Source: Granulicella sp.
Lineage (GTDB): Bacteria; Acidobacteriota; Terriglobia; Terriglobales; Acidobacteriaceae
NCBI GenBank assembly: GCA_027365345.1
Contig: DAHXNO010000116.1
Span: forward strand, 1 to 41,106
Direction of reading: 5' to 3'
DNA: 41,106 bases
The stretch's first letter is position 1, and the number at the start of each line of letters is the position of its first letter. Position numbers and translations under genes: made by a program. The notes under the pieces were generated by a model, which saw nothing but the letters and a program-made list of their open reading frames with translations, searched no databases and had not been told where the DNA came from. Shown piece by piece: positions 9,665 through 18,364 of this stretch.

Positions 9665-11215
9665 ATGTCTTGTAGACTCAAGCTAGTGCGCCTCGAACTC
9701 CCAACGCGAGTCTCCCTGCCGAAGACATTCATCTTTGCCTCCATCTTCTTCTGCATTCAGCAGGTAGAACACACAGGGTTCTTGTTCAGCCTGCTTTACT
9801 TCGCCTTCGTCATCCTGACAGTGGTTGCCTTCAACATTGCCGGAGGCTTTTCGCGGATCTCAGGAGCCTATATCTTCTGGTACTCGACGCTGATTGTGAT
9901 GTTTGGCGTCACGTGGAAGGCCATGGTGGGGGAGCCCGCCGACTCTCATCTTTTCAGTCCTGTGCTGGATATGTCTGTGTATACCGCCAGTATGGTGATG
10001 CTAACGCTGGTGACGCTGATCAACAAGAAGATGGATTTTCGATCCATCGGATTGGCGAGAGGATTAACCAGATCGGATCTCGACTACACCGGGGCAGGTC
10101 TGGGCTGCCTCATCGTCTGGCTGGGAATTATCTTTGCGGACGACATGTTTGGACAGGCGCCGGGAAGTCTGGTCAGCGCCCTGGTCCAGGTAAACGTATT
10201 CGGCCCGTTGGGCCTCATCCTGGTAACGATCGGCGCCATCAAAGACAGCGGCGGACGGCGTGCTACCAGCACCATCAGCATTCTGGCCTTTCTCTACTTC
10301 ATGTACCTTGGGTTCACCTCTTTTTCCAAGCAGGCGACGCTGACGCCGATGGTCTGCTGGATGGTTGGGGCTTTTTACTCGCGGCTCAAGGTGCGGTTGG
10401 TCCATGTAGTGGGCATATTGCTTATGGGGGTATTAAGTTTTGCGGTAGTGTCTCCCCTCTCCGCCTCACGAGATCTTGCGGAAGGGCTGGACAATACGCA
10501 GCGCCTGCAGCTTATCGGCTACCTGCTCACGCATTATTCCTATTTGCGGCAGCATGTAATGGGGCTCGCGGAGAATATGGAATCGAATGGGGTGGGTGAA
10601 TGGTACGACAAGCCGCAAGGATCTCTGGTGGAACGTCTGAGTATGGTTCCTGTAGACGATGAACTCATCAACTACTCAGCCAAGGGCCATTACGAGGGGA
10701 TGGCGCCGGTCTATCAATACGTTGGAAATCTTGCCCCACACTTTATCAATCCGAACAAGGTGCTCTTTTATGGGGGGAACTACTATGCCCACGAGATGGG
10801 GTATGGATTGGCTGAGGGAGATTACTCGACGGGGATCTCGTTCAGTCCTGTTGGAGAGGCTTTCCACTGCGAGGGCTGGGGCGGAATCTTCTGGCTTTTG
10901 CCAACCATCTGGATTGTATTTTTCTCCAGCATCGACTTCGTCGTTGGGGATATTACGAAATATCCCTGGGGTCTGATGGTGGTGGTGTGGTTTGGCCATC
11001 TGGTTCCGGAGCAGCTCCTCGGCGGCATGATCTATTTTCTCGGTTATGGGAACTTCGGCATGGTCCTGGCGATTGTCCTTGTCACCCGTATTGCGCCTAT
11101 TCTGGGTGCACTATTCATGGGCCGGACGGCTGCTCCGCCTGCGCGCCGTGCGGCAAGTCTCCGCCGCGTGATCCCGCAGGCGCAGCGCTCCGCAGGCGCA
11201 AGCATCATCTCCTGA
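9665..11215 (+). CDS. multipass membrane protein, oligosaccharide-polymerase-like
   Basis: About 516 residues with 10 or more predicted membrane helices. A large extracytoplasmic region near residues 290-390 contains GSLVERLSMVPVDDELIN and NKVLFYGGNYYAHEMGYGLAEGDYSTGISFSPVGEAF. This layout of many helices plus one long periplasmic loop near the C-terminal third is like Wzy/O-antigen-ligase-type proteins, but no diagnostic motif is certain. The frame is open to ATG at 9485, but those extra 60 residues are Arg/Ala-rich and unlike a membrane start. I prefer ATG at 9665 (MSCRLKLVRL), although its ribosome site is weak. A role in surface polysaccharide assembly is inferred from topology and neighbours. 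Confidence 0.6.
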   Translation: MSCRLKLVRLELPTRVSLPKTFIFASIFFCIQQVEHTGFLFSLLYFAFVILTVVAFNIAGGFSRISGAYIFWYSTLIVMFGVTWKAMVGEPADSHLFSPVLDMSVYTASMVMLTLVTLINKKMDFRSIGLARGLTRSDLDYTGAGLGCLIVWLGIIFADDMFGQAPGSLVSALVQVNVFGPLGLILVTIGAIKDSGGRRATSTISILAFLYFMYLGFTSFSKQATLTPMVCWMVGAFYSRLKVRLVHVVGILLMGVLSFAVVSPLSASRDLAEGLDNTQRLQLIGYLLTHYSYLRQHVMGLAENMESNGVGEWYDKPQGSLVERLSMVPVDDELINYSAKGHYEGMAPVYQYVGNLAPHFINPNKVLFYGGNYYAHEMGYGLAEGDYSTGISFSPVGEAFHCEGWGGIFWLLPTIWIVFFSSIDFVVGDITKYPWGLMVVVWFGHLVPEQLLGGMIYFLGYGNFGMVLAIVLVTRIAPILGALFMGRTAAPPARRAASLRRVIPQAQRSAGASIIS

Positions 11216-11306
11216 TCGACCACCTTATCTGTCGTAATCCGTGTTTGGCTGGCGGTGCGCTACTATGGAAGCTGCTGCCAAAACCAGGAAAAAGCCTGCT
11301 TCCTCC

Positions 11307-12416
11307 ATGAATAAGTTGATTCTCGGCAATCTTGTCTATCGTCCCCTACGTTCCGTCATCAGCGCTCTGGCTGTCGCCATTGAGGTCATCATGATCCTCT
11401 CCGTCGTGGCGATCTTCTACGGGATGGTCAACGGGGACCGAATGGAAACGACCGGTATCGGGATGGACATGATCGTGCATCCGGGGGCTGCGACCGCCAT
11501 CATGATGACCAGCTCTGCTTCTGCGGACGTTCGTATTGCAAAGGTGCTGGAGGGTCTGCCCCATGTGCAGGTGGTGGCTCCGGTAAACATCAAGTTCAGC
11601 GTTAGCGGAAGCTCCCCGCAAAATATCTACGGAATCGATTTCAAGAGCTACAACGCTCTGCGGCCGTTTGTGTTTGTCAGCGGCGGCCCATTCCGGCAAC
11701 CCTTCGATCTGATTGTGGATGACCTGCAAGCGCACTCAGGGAAGGGATTGAAGGTAGGGGATACGGTAAAGGAGTTGAATCACACCTTTACGGTCTGCGG
11801 CATCGTGGAGCATGGAAAGGGTGCGCGCCAATACATACCGCTGACCACCATGGATGCGATCGACAACAATCCAGGGAAGGCCTCGGCATTCTATGTACGA
11901 ACCGAGGATGCTCCCCGGTATCAGACGGCCGTGCGCCAGGAGATCCTCTCCACGGATGGGCTTCAAGACTGGAGCGTGCAGACAATTCAAGAGTTTCTTT
12001 CGCTCCTGACGCCGCAGCACCTCCCCGGATTCAATATCGCGCTCAATGTCGTGATCTGTATCGCCACCATCATCGGATTTCTGGTGATCTTTCAGTCGAT
12101 GTACACAGCCGTTCTGGAGCGCACCCGTGAGATTGGCATTCTGAAGTCCCTGGGAGCGGGGGGGCTGACGATCGTCTCCGTCGTATTGCGGGAGACGATG
12201 CTGCTGGCGATGGCGGGAACCACTCTGGGTGTGGTGGCGACCTATGTGCTGCGCGACCTGTTGCATGCCCGCTTTCCAACTCTGAGTTTTCAGATTACGG
12301 CGCACTGGGTACTGATTGCGATTGCGATTGCGTTAGGCGGAGCCTTGCTGGGCGCGCTGTATCCAGCCATGAAGGCGGCGCGCAAGGATCCGATTGATGC
12401 GCTGGCGTATGAGTGA
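11307..12416 (+). CDS. ABC transporter permease, FtsX/MacB type
   Basis: A 369-residue permease. It has one N-terminal membrane helix (VISALAVAIEVIMILSVVAIF), a periplasmic domain of about 200 residues, then three C-terminal helices forming the FtsX domain with the hallmark ERTREIGILKSLGA and the ending PAMKAARKDPIDALAYE. Proteins of this class work with a cytoplasmic ATPase in export, mechanotransmission or lipoprotein handling. No ATPase gene lies next to it. In-frame starts upstream exist (ATG 11265, GTG 11241), but MNKLILGNLVYRP fits the family best. It follows the polymerase-like gene by 91 bp and precedes a decayed membrane gene. Confidence 0.85.
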   Translation: MNKLILGNLVYRPLRSVISALAVAIEVIMILSVVAIFYGMVNGDRMETTGIGMDMIVHPGAATAIMMTSSASADVRIAKVLEGLPHVQVVAPVNIKFSVSGSSPQNIYGIDFKSYNALRPFVFVSGGPFRQPFDLIVDDLQAHSGKGLKVGDTVKELNHTFTVCGIVEHGKGARQYIPLTTMDAIDNNPGKASAFYVRTEDAPRYQTAVRQEILSTDGLQDWSVQTIQEFLSLLTPQHLPGFNIALNVVICIATIIGFLVIFQSMYTAVLERTREIGILKSLGAGGLTIVSVVLRETMLLAMAGTTLGVVATYVLRDLLHARFPTLSFQITAHWVLIAIAIALGGALLGALYPAMKAARKDPIDALAYE

Positions 12417-12438
12417 GGCTGCCCAGATGGGGCTGTAG

Positions 12439-12926
12439 ATGGTGATCCGATTGGACAAAGCTCTGACTGTGGTGCGGGCAAAGCGGTAATGGATCTACCT
12501 GGGAGCGGATCTTGTTCTGTCCGTTGCGGTGTATATCGCCCTTCGGTTGCTTGTGCCGGGAAAGGCCGAGGTGATCCAGAATCCGACGCACGGTGGTCCG
12601 TCGGCTCCGGAGGGCATTCTGGAGCTAACGTTCTTGTTCATGGCGGCGCTGTTCTTTGCGCTGAAAGTCTATCGCACTGTTCGTCCGGCTGTGGTGTTGC
12701 TCGCGATTTGCTTGTCCTCCTTGCGATGGCCTTTGTCGGGTGGATTTTTCGCGAACTTCGCCACGCGATGAGCCTGAAGGGTTGGTCGGTGTGCGCGGTC
12801 TATGACTTTGCCAACATGAGGGCATCGGATCCGCACTACCTGATCGCATCGCCGCAGGCGACCGCAGCGGTTTGTGCGGCCGCGGGAAAAGCTCCCCGAC
12901 CGATGGAAACCCTGCTGGGACACTAA
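12439..12926 (+). pseudogene. decayed small membrane protein gene
   Basis: From ATG 12439 the frame reads MVIRLDKALTVVRAKR, meets TAA (12487-12489), then continues in the same frame with clear membrane-protein character: WIYLGADLVLSVAVYIALRL, then ILELTFLFMAALFFALKVYRTVRPAVVLL. Coding character then seems to shift into the frame that reads LLVLLAMAFVGWIFRELRHAMSLKG and ends at 12926. One in-frame stop plus one apparent frameshift suggest a pseudogene. Alternatively a shorter gene starts at an internal GTG near 12526. I do not recognise the family. Confidence 0.4.
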
Positions 12927-13221
12927 TTGGCAGCGACGTTCGCGCCGATATGCATCCCGTGCAGGAGGTTTTCTATAATAGAGTTTCCGGGGCAGAACCG
13001 GATATCGTGTTCCGTGAGCGATGGATCTGCGACGCGCCGTCCTCCTATGCGGCAAGCCACCGGGAGGCCGCATCCGCTGGGCGCAGCGATTCTGATCCAT
13101 CGCCAGGGTGCGGCCTCTGAAGATCGAGTGGGTGGGCGCAGGGCTCATCTTCTGTCAGCAACGTCTACACCGGCTGTCGATGCCATCCTCTCGACTTGAT
13201 GCCGGATCAAATCGATTCAGA
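12927..13221. other. spacer before the glycosyltransferase gene, with a perfect -10 hexamer
   Basis: The region between the decayed gene and my chosen start at 13222. It contains TATAAT at 12974-12979; the sequence 17 bp upstream (TGCATC) is a poor -35. The downstream frame is open from GTG 13108, so part of this stretch may be coding if an earlier start is used. I see no RNA gene here. Confidence 0.35.
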
Positions 13222-14937
13222 ATGTCATCGGCTTCCAAATCGCCCGTTGTCACGGTGAAGACGTCAAAGCGCTTCTTTGATGCGCTTTGGACGCGACGTG
13301 GTTTGAGGAGGGCCGGCTGGAACGCTGCAAGGTTGGTGAGCAGCGTGCTGCTTGGATTTTCTGCTTTCTTCTTTTGCCTGCACTTTCTGCATCTGACCGC
13401 AGACTTCCCGAATAATTCGCCCTGGATGGACTGGTCAAAGTACACGGACGAGGGCTGGTACGGCGACGCTGCGATTCGCCACTACGTTACAGGACACTGG
13501 TACTGGAGGGGGGACTTCAATCCGGCGGTGGCGTTGCCCGTCTGGCCCGCGATGGAGTGGTTGGTCTTCCGATTCACCGGCGTCACGCTGGGCGCGGCGC
13601 GGGCGCTGACGGTTTGTGTCTTTGGGGGGATGCTGCTCACCCTCTATCTGCTGATTCGGCGTTACACCCGTCCGTCCGCGAGTGGAGCGGATGGCGACCT
13701 CGCCGGACCGATCGCTATCTTTTTGCTCTGTACCAGCCCGTTTGTCTATGTGTTTGAACGGATGGCCATTCTGGAGCCGCTGCTGATTGCGCTGACCGCG
13801 CTAGGATTGTTGGTTGCGTCCGCCCTGGAGCCGATCCGTTGGGAAGGATCGAGGCTGCGTGGTGTGGGAGGGGCGTTGGTGTTGATGCTCCTGTTGCCCG
13901 CGATCGTGCTGACGAAGACGACGGGGTTGTGCTTGCTGCCCGCGATCTTCTACATGGTCTGGGCGCGCGCGGGGTATCGTCTGCGCGCGGCGCTTCGGCT
14001 CGCTCTGCCGTCCACCGCCGGAGGGGCTGGGCTGTGGTGTGCGTACTATTTTCTGTTGGTGCGGCCGCATTATCTTTCGGATTACCAGTATCTGTTCTCG
14101 GCAAACGCCTATACGGGAATCGATCTTGAGCCGGTCTCCAATGTGATTGTGAATACCATTACGGATGGAACCTGGATGGGGACTCTGCTCTACGGAACCT
14201 TCTTTGCAGTGGTCGCGCTGGTGTTGTTCTGGCGGCCGCGACTGCTAGGCAATCCCTTGTTTCCGTCTTTGCTGCTTTGGATTGGCGGCTACTTCTTCTT
14301 CCTTGCGTACCACAACAACCTGCAGCCGCGATACTACCTGGTGCTGGCCGTGCCGATCACCGTGGTAGTTGCTTTGGGCCTCGACAACTTTCGCCACTGC
14401 AAGCAAAGATCCACTACAACCATCGCATCCGTTATGGTCTCCGCTCTGCTCCTGGCCATTGCCCTGCCGGACGCGGCTAAACAGATCGGCTATGTACTGC
14501 ACCCGACCTATCAGTTTGAGGCGAGCGCACAGAGCATCAAGAGAATCGTTCTGGCGGACAGATCACGCTCCCATCTGATCCTCTCGATCTCGGGATCTGA
14601 TCTTACCCTGATGACAGGGTTGCCCTCCATCGATGATGACTTTGGAACCTACGATCTTGAAGCGCGGGTGAGGACGTACCGTCCAGGGTGGTATGCATCG
14701 TGGAACGATGTTGCGGATGATAAAGCGGATGTCCTTACGTCGCTCTATCAGATGAAGAGAGTAGCCGCATTCCCTGCATATGACGATCCAGACCGCAATC
14801 TATTGATTCTCTACCGGCTGGATCCAGTGAATCAGAGCCAGCATCCAGGGCGGCGCAGATTTCACCGGCATATTCCTCCCCGGCCACTGATCACCAGAAT
14901 GGGGCAGCAGCCGAGCGATAACCAGTTGCAGCACTGA
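13222..14937 (+). CDS. GT-C type membrane glycosyltransferase (family 39-like)
   Basis: About 571 residues with one N-terminal helix, then an extracytoplasmic loop containing KYTDEGWYGDAAIRHYVTGHWYW. The Asp-Glu pair in the first loop is the catalytic signature of PMT/ArnT-like GT-C enzymes. About 10 more helices and a soluble C-terminal region follow. Such enzymes move a sugar from a polyprenyl-phosphate carrier to a protein, lipid or glycan on the periplasmic face; donor and acceptor are unknown here. ATG at 13222 gives a short basic N-terminus before the first helix. GTG 13108 and ATG 13180 are alternatives, none with a strong ribosome site. Confidence 0.75.
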   Translation: MSSASKSPVVTVKTSKRFFDALWTRRGLRRAGWNAARLVSSVLLGFSAFFFCLHFLHLTADFPNNSPWMDWSKYTDEGWYGDAAIRHYVTGHWYWRGDFNPAVALPVWPAMEWLVFRFTGVTLGAARALTVCVFGGMLLTLYLLIRRYTRPSASGADGDLAGPIAIFLLCTSPFVYVFERMAILEPLLIALTALGLLVASALEPIRWEGSRLRGVGGALVLMLLLPAIVLTKTTGLCLLPAIFYMVWARAGYRLRAALRLALPSTAGGAGLWCAYYFLLVRPHYLSDYQYLFSANAYTGIDLEPVSNVIVNTITDGTWMGTLLYGTFFAVVALVLFWRPRLLGNPLFPSLLLWIGGYFFFLAYHNNLQPRYYLVLAVPITVVVALGLDNFRHCKQRSTTTIASVMVSALLLAIALPDAAKQIGYVLHPTYQFEASAQSIKRIVLADRSRSHLILSISGSDLTLMTGLPSIDDDFGTYDLEARVRTYRPGWYASWNDVADDKADVLTSLYQMKRVAAFPAYDDPDRNLLILYRLDPVNQSQHPGRRRFHRHIPPRPLITRMGQQPSDNQLQH

Positions 14938-15082
14938 GGCGCTGGCGGCATGGCGAGGGCTGGATCGTGTTCCTTGGTCGGGCTCCTCGTGCGGCGCGCC
15001 AGTGCGGGGACGGAGATCCAGAACGATCCGCGGGGTTATCACCCTGGATAGTCTTTACACTTCTTTACAAAGAACGGCTTGC

Positions 15083-15112
15083 TTGCCGATGGGGCGAACA
15101 ACGCTGTTATAC
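15083..15112 (+). promoter_or_regulatory. possible promoter for the TonB-dependent receptor
   Basis: TTGCCG, 18-bp spacer, TTATAC. This is the best promoter-like pair in the 385-bp stretch (14938-15322) before the receptor gene. It would give a leader of about 200 nt. The rest of that stretch shows no gene. Confidence 0.35.
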
Positions 15113-15322
15113 GAAGCGATTCTACGCCGTGCGACAGGGCAATCGATCAGCATTGCCATCAACGTATTGAGATGTTGAGGGGGAGAGATGTTGCGGTGAA
15201 GCAACACTGAGCGTCGCTGGTGCGATACCATTTCAAAAAAGATTGATTTCAGCTTCATCGCATTGAAACTTTGGCCAAACGTTCCAGCTCCCAGGCTACA
15301 TCGTGAACGGATAAGACTTGAC

Positions 15323-18199
15323 GTGACGCTTCGTTGGTTTCTGAACTTGAACCTTCGGTGGATGGGCTGCGTGCTGATGATGTGCTGCACGGTTCTCCCT
15401 GGAGAGTGTTCTACAAAGGTGGCAGAGAGAGGCTCTGGCTCGGGCTCTGGGCCGGCAGGTTTTTCTCTGGCGAAGGATCGCGCGTCTATCGATCACCTGA
15501 TTGGAAGCGTTTCAGACCCGTCGGGGGCGAAGATCGCGCACGCCAGGATTCGGGTCAAGAGCCGGACGGTGAAGCGGGAGGTAAGGACCAATCCGCGGGG
15601 TGAGTTCAACGTTCCGCTGCCTCCTGGTGTCTACACGGTGACGGTGGAGGCTCCCGGCTTCAGGGAGTACACCACCAGCGTTACCTTGAGCGAGCGGTCA
15701 ATGGCCGCGGGCCTGAACGTTCGGCTGGAGATTGCGACGAGGGTAGAGGAGATTACGGTTCCGGCTGAGAGGGAGAAGAGCACCGCAGCGGCTGATAATA
15801 TGAGCGCCCTGACCTTCAAGGGGAGCCAGTTGAACGAGTTCTCCGACGACGAAGACGTATTCCAGCAGGAGATTAAAGCGTTGGCGGGTGGAGAAGGTAT
15901 CAGGGCGCCGGAGATACTGATCAATGGCTTCAAGGACGGGCGCTTTCCGCCGAAGAACACGATTCAAGAGATTCGAATCAATCACAACCCTTATTCCGCC
16001 GAGTACGATTCGCTCGGTTTTGGGCGGGTAGAGATCGACACCAAGCCGGGGAGCAGTCAGTTGCATGGGGAACTGAGCAGTTGGGGCACGGATAATGTGT
16101 TTAATGCCCAGAATCCTTATACGACGGTGGAACCGCCGTACTACACGGTGAATCTGGATAGCAATTTGAGCGGCTCCTTCCATCACAATACGTCCTTCTT
16201 TTTGAGCGGAGCGTATTACGACCTGCAGAACAATGCGATTGTGGACGCCATCAATCCGGAGTCGCTTGGTCCGCTGGATGAGGCCGTTCGTTCGCCAAGC
16301 GTCACGCAGATCTACAGCGGACGTCTGGACCGTCAATTGACGAAGAACAACACCTTCATGGGGCGCTATGAGTACAACCAGGTGGAGGTAAACAATAGCG
16401 GAGTGGGTTTGCTGGTTCTTCCCTCCGAGGGACTGAACTCTACCACCACCAGCAGCACCTTGCAGCTCATGGACACGCAGATACTCGGCGCCTCCACGAT
16501 ATCGGAGACTCACTTTCAGTTTGCCCGTGTCCACCAGGACCAGTCCCCTGTGAGCACAGAGGCTGCGATTGTGGCGCAGGGACTGTTCAATGCCGGCGGA
16601 GCGTCGGCGCAGGCGCTGGTGGACAATCAGGATCGCTATGAGTTTCAGGAGCTGCTTACCCTTCAGCACGGAGCGCACTATCTGCGATTCGGGGGGCGGT
16701 ATCGTCTTCTGAATCGATTCAATGAAAACCGCACCGGCTATAACGGTTTTTACATGTTTCCGGATCAGACGAGCTATGCCCTGGCGTTGCAGGGAGAGAC
16801 GCCTGCGCAGATCTTTACCGTTACGGGCGAGACCATCCAGTACAACCTGACCACGGGAAACGCGGAAGCCTCGCTGCTGATGGGTGATCTGGGCGTGTTT
16901 GCGGAAGATGAGTGGCAACTGCGCAAGAATATGACGCTGGACCTCGGATTCCGGTTTGAGAGCCAGACGGCGGTTCCGGACCACGCTGATCCAGCGCCAC
17001 GGATGGGGTTTGCGTGGGCTGTGGGCCAGAACAGCCATCGCCATGCAATCGTGATGTTACGCAGCGGGGGCGGCATCTTTTATGACCGGTTTGCCTCCGC
17101 CAACATCCTCACCGCCATCCGCGAACAGAGTGGAACGTACCAAACCTCCTACTTTGTGGAGAATCCGAACTTCTATCAGCAGTATCTGACCACGCCGCCG
17201 CCGGGATCGTTGCTGGGGAGTTTGCCGCCGACCCTTTACAACATCAATCCGCATCTGCGCAATGAGTATGACCTTGTGGGCGGAGTCACTGCGGAGCGCT
17301 CTCTGGGCAAGATCGGGAGCCTTTCCGTGGATTACATCTTTACGCGAGGAGACCATCAGTGGCTCTCGCGGAACATCAACGCTCCGCTGCCCGGGACCTA
17401 CAATCCTGCGGATCCATCGAGCGGCGTTCGGCCGTTGGGGGGCACGCAGAACATCTATCAGTTCGATTCCGGAGGCATTCAGAAGGCGGAGATTCTCTTT
17501 GTGAACTCGCAGTTCCAGTTCAGCAAACGCATCAACGGGTTTGTGGCCTACAGCTTCAATCATGTTGATGAGGATGTAGGAGGCGCAACGACCTTTCCCT
17601 CCAATCAGTACGATCTGACGCAGGATTATGGCCGCGCGGCGCAGCCGACGCAGCAGACCTTTGCGGACGTCAATATGAAGTTTCCGCTTGGTTTCAGCGG
17701 ATTTCTCTTTGCCAATGCGGCAGGCGGCACTCCCTTCAACATCACCACGGGCACCGATCTGAATGGAGACACGATCTATAACGATCGTCCGGCGTTTGCC
17801 ACCAGCCCGACGGCAAACTCAATCCTCTACCGAACTCCCTTCGGAAACTTTGATGCGAACCCGCAGCCGGGAGAGAAGACGATACCGATCAACTATGGAA
17901 ACTCGCCGAACTTCTTCTTTCTGGAGGCTCATCTGGAAAGGGAGTTCAAGATCGGTCCTCGGCCGGCCCATGGTTCGGGCGGAAAGGGTTCGGCGAAGAG
18001 GCCAGACCGTCCTTACAGTTTGAGCTTTGGGGTGGACGCCTACAATCTTCTGAACCGTAACAACCGGGGAACTCCGGTGGGCGTTCTTAGCTCACCCTAC
18101 TTCGGGCAGTCGATCTCGCTGAATTCGCCTCTCTCGGTAAGTGGCGTGAGCACCTCCGCCAACCGTACCGTAACACTGCGCTGCAAGTTCAGTTTTTAG
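15323..18199 (+). CDS. TonB-dependent outer-membrane receptor with carboxypeptidase-regulatory-like domain
   Basis: About 958 residues: a signal sequence (hydrophobic WMGCVLMMCCTVL), a carboxypeptidase-regulatory-like beta-sandwich (about 50-130: GSVSDPSGAKIAHARIRVK to LNVRLEIATRVEEI), a plug-like region (NGFKDGRFPPKNTIQEIRIN), then a long beta-barrel rich in alternating aromatic strands and ending in Phe (VTLRCKFSF), as outer-membrane proteins do. This architecture is the Oar-like receptor type that is abundant in Acidobacteriota. The ligand is unknown and could be a peptide, glycan or oligomeric substrate. GTG 15323 leaves a normal signal peptide and has GGATAAG upstream; TTG 15263 is the earlier alternative. 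A TonB-like protein is encoded at 27069. Confidence 0.87.
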   Translation: MTLRWFLNLNLRWMGCVLMMCCTVLPGECSTKVAERGSGSGSGPAGFSLAKDRASIDHLIGSVSDPSGAKIAHARIRVKSRTVKREVRTNPRGEFNVPLPPGVYTVTVEAPGFREYTTSVTLSERSMAAGLNVRLEIATRVEEITVPAEREKSTAAADNMSALTFKGSQLNEFSDDEDVFQQEIKALAGGEGIRAPEILINGFKDGRFPPKNTIQEIRINHNPYSAEYDSLGFGRVEIDTKPGSSQLHGELSSWGTDNVFNAQNPYTTVEPPYYTVNLDSNLSGSFHHNTSFFLSGAYYDLQNNAIVDAINPESLGPLDEAVRSPSVTQIYSGRLDRQLTKNNTFMGRYEYNQVEVNNSGVGLLVLPSEGLNSTTTSSTLQLMDTQILGASTISETHFQFARVHQDQSPVSTEAAIVAQGLFNAGGASAQALVDNQDRYEFQELLTLQHGAHYLRFGGRYRLLNRFNENRTGYNGFYMFPDQTSYALALQGETPAQIFTVTGETIQYNLTTGNAEASLLMGDLGVFAEDEWQLRKNMTLDLGFRFESQTAVPDHADPAPRMGFAWAVGQNSHRHAIVMLRSGGGIFYDRFASANILTAIREQSGTYQTSYFVENPNFYQQYLTTPPPGSLLGSLPPTLYNINPHLRNEYDLVGGVTAERSLGKIGSLSVDYIFTRGDHQWLSRNINAPLPGTYNPADPSSGVRPLGGTQNIYQFDSGGIQKAEILFVNSQFQFSKRINGFVAYSFNHVDEDVGGATTFPSNQYDLTQDYGRAAQPTQQTFADVNMKFPLGFSGFLFANAAGGTPFNITTGTDLNGDTIYNDRPAFATSPTANSILYRTPFGNFDANPQPGEKTIPINYGNSPNFFFLEAHLEREFKIGPRPAHGSGGKGSAKRPDRPYSLSFGVDAYNLLNRNNRGTPVGVLSSPYFGQSISLNSPLSVSGVSTSANRTVTLRCKFSF

Positions 18200-18270
18200 A
18201 TCGGCTCACCATGCTCCGGGGGGATGCAGACCACGCGGTTGCGCGATGCAGAGACTTGCGCGGCACGCAG

Positions 18271-18300
18271 GCGGGCCAAGGTTCTCCCGCAAAAGTTTTT
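18271..18300 (+). terminator. weak terminator after the receptor gene
   Basis: GCGGG / CCCGC (5-bp stem, 10-nt loop) followed by AAAAGTTTTT, 72 bp past the receptor stop and before the convergent rnr end. The stem is short, so termination is plausible but not strong. Confidence 0.35.
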
Positions 18301-18364
18301 CAGGAAGTGAATGGGCGAGGCGAAGAGATGCTGTGCAGCCTGCAAGGAATCTTTCCCGGGCGAC

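Noticed and set aside
15698-17044. 448-codon minus-strand frame inside the TonB-dependent receptor
   Set aside because: It lies wholly opposite a well-supported receptor gene and has no recognisable domain.
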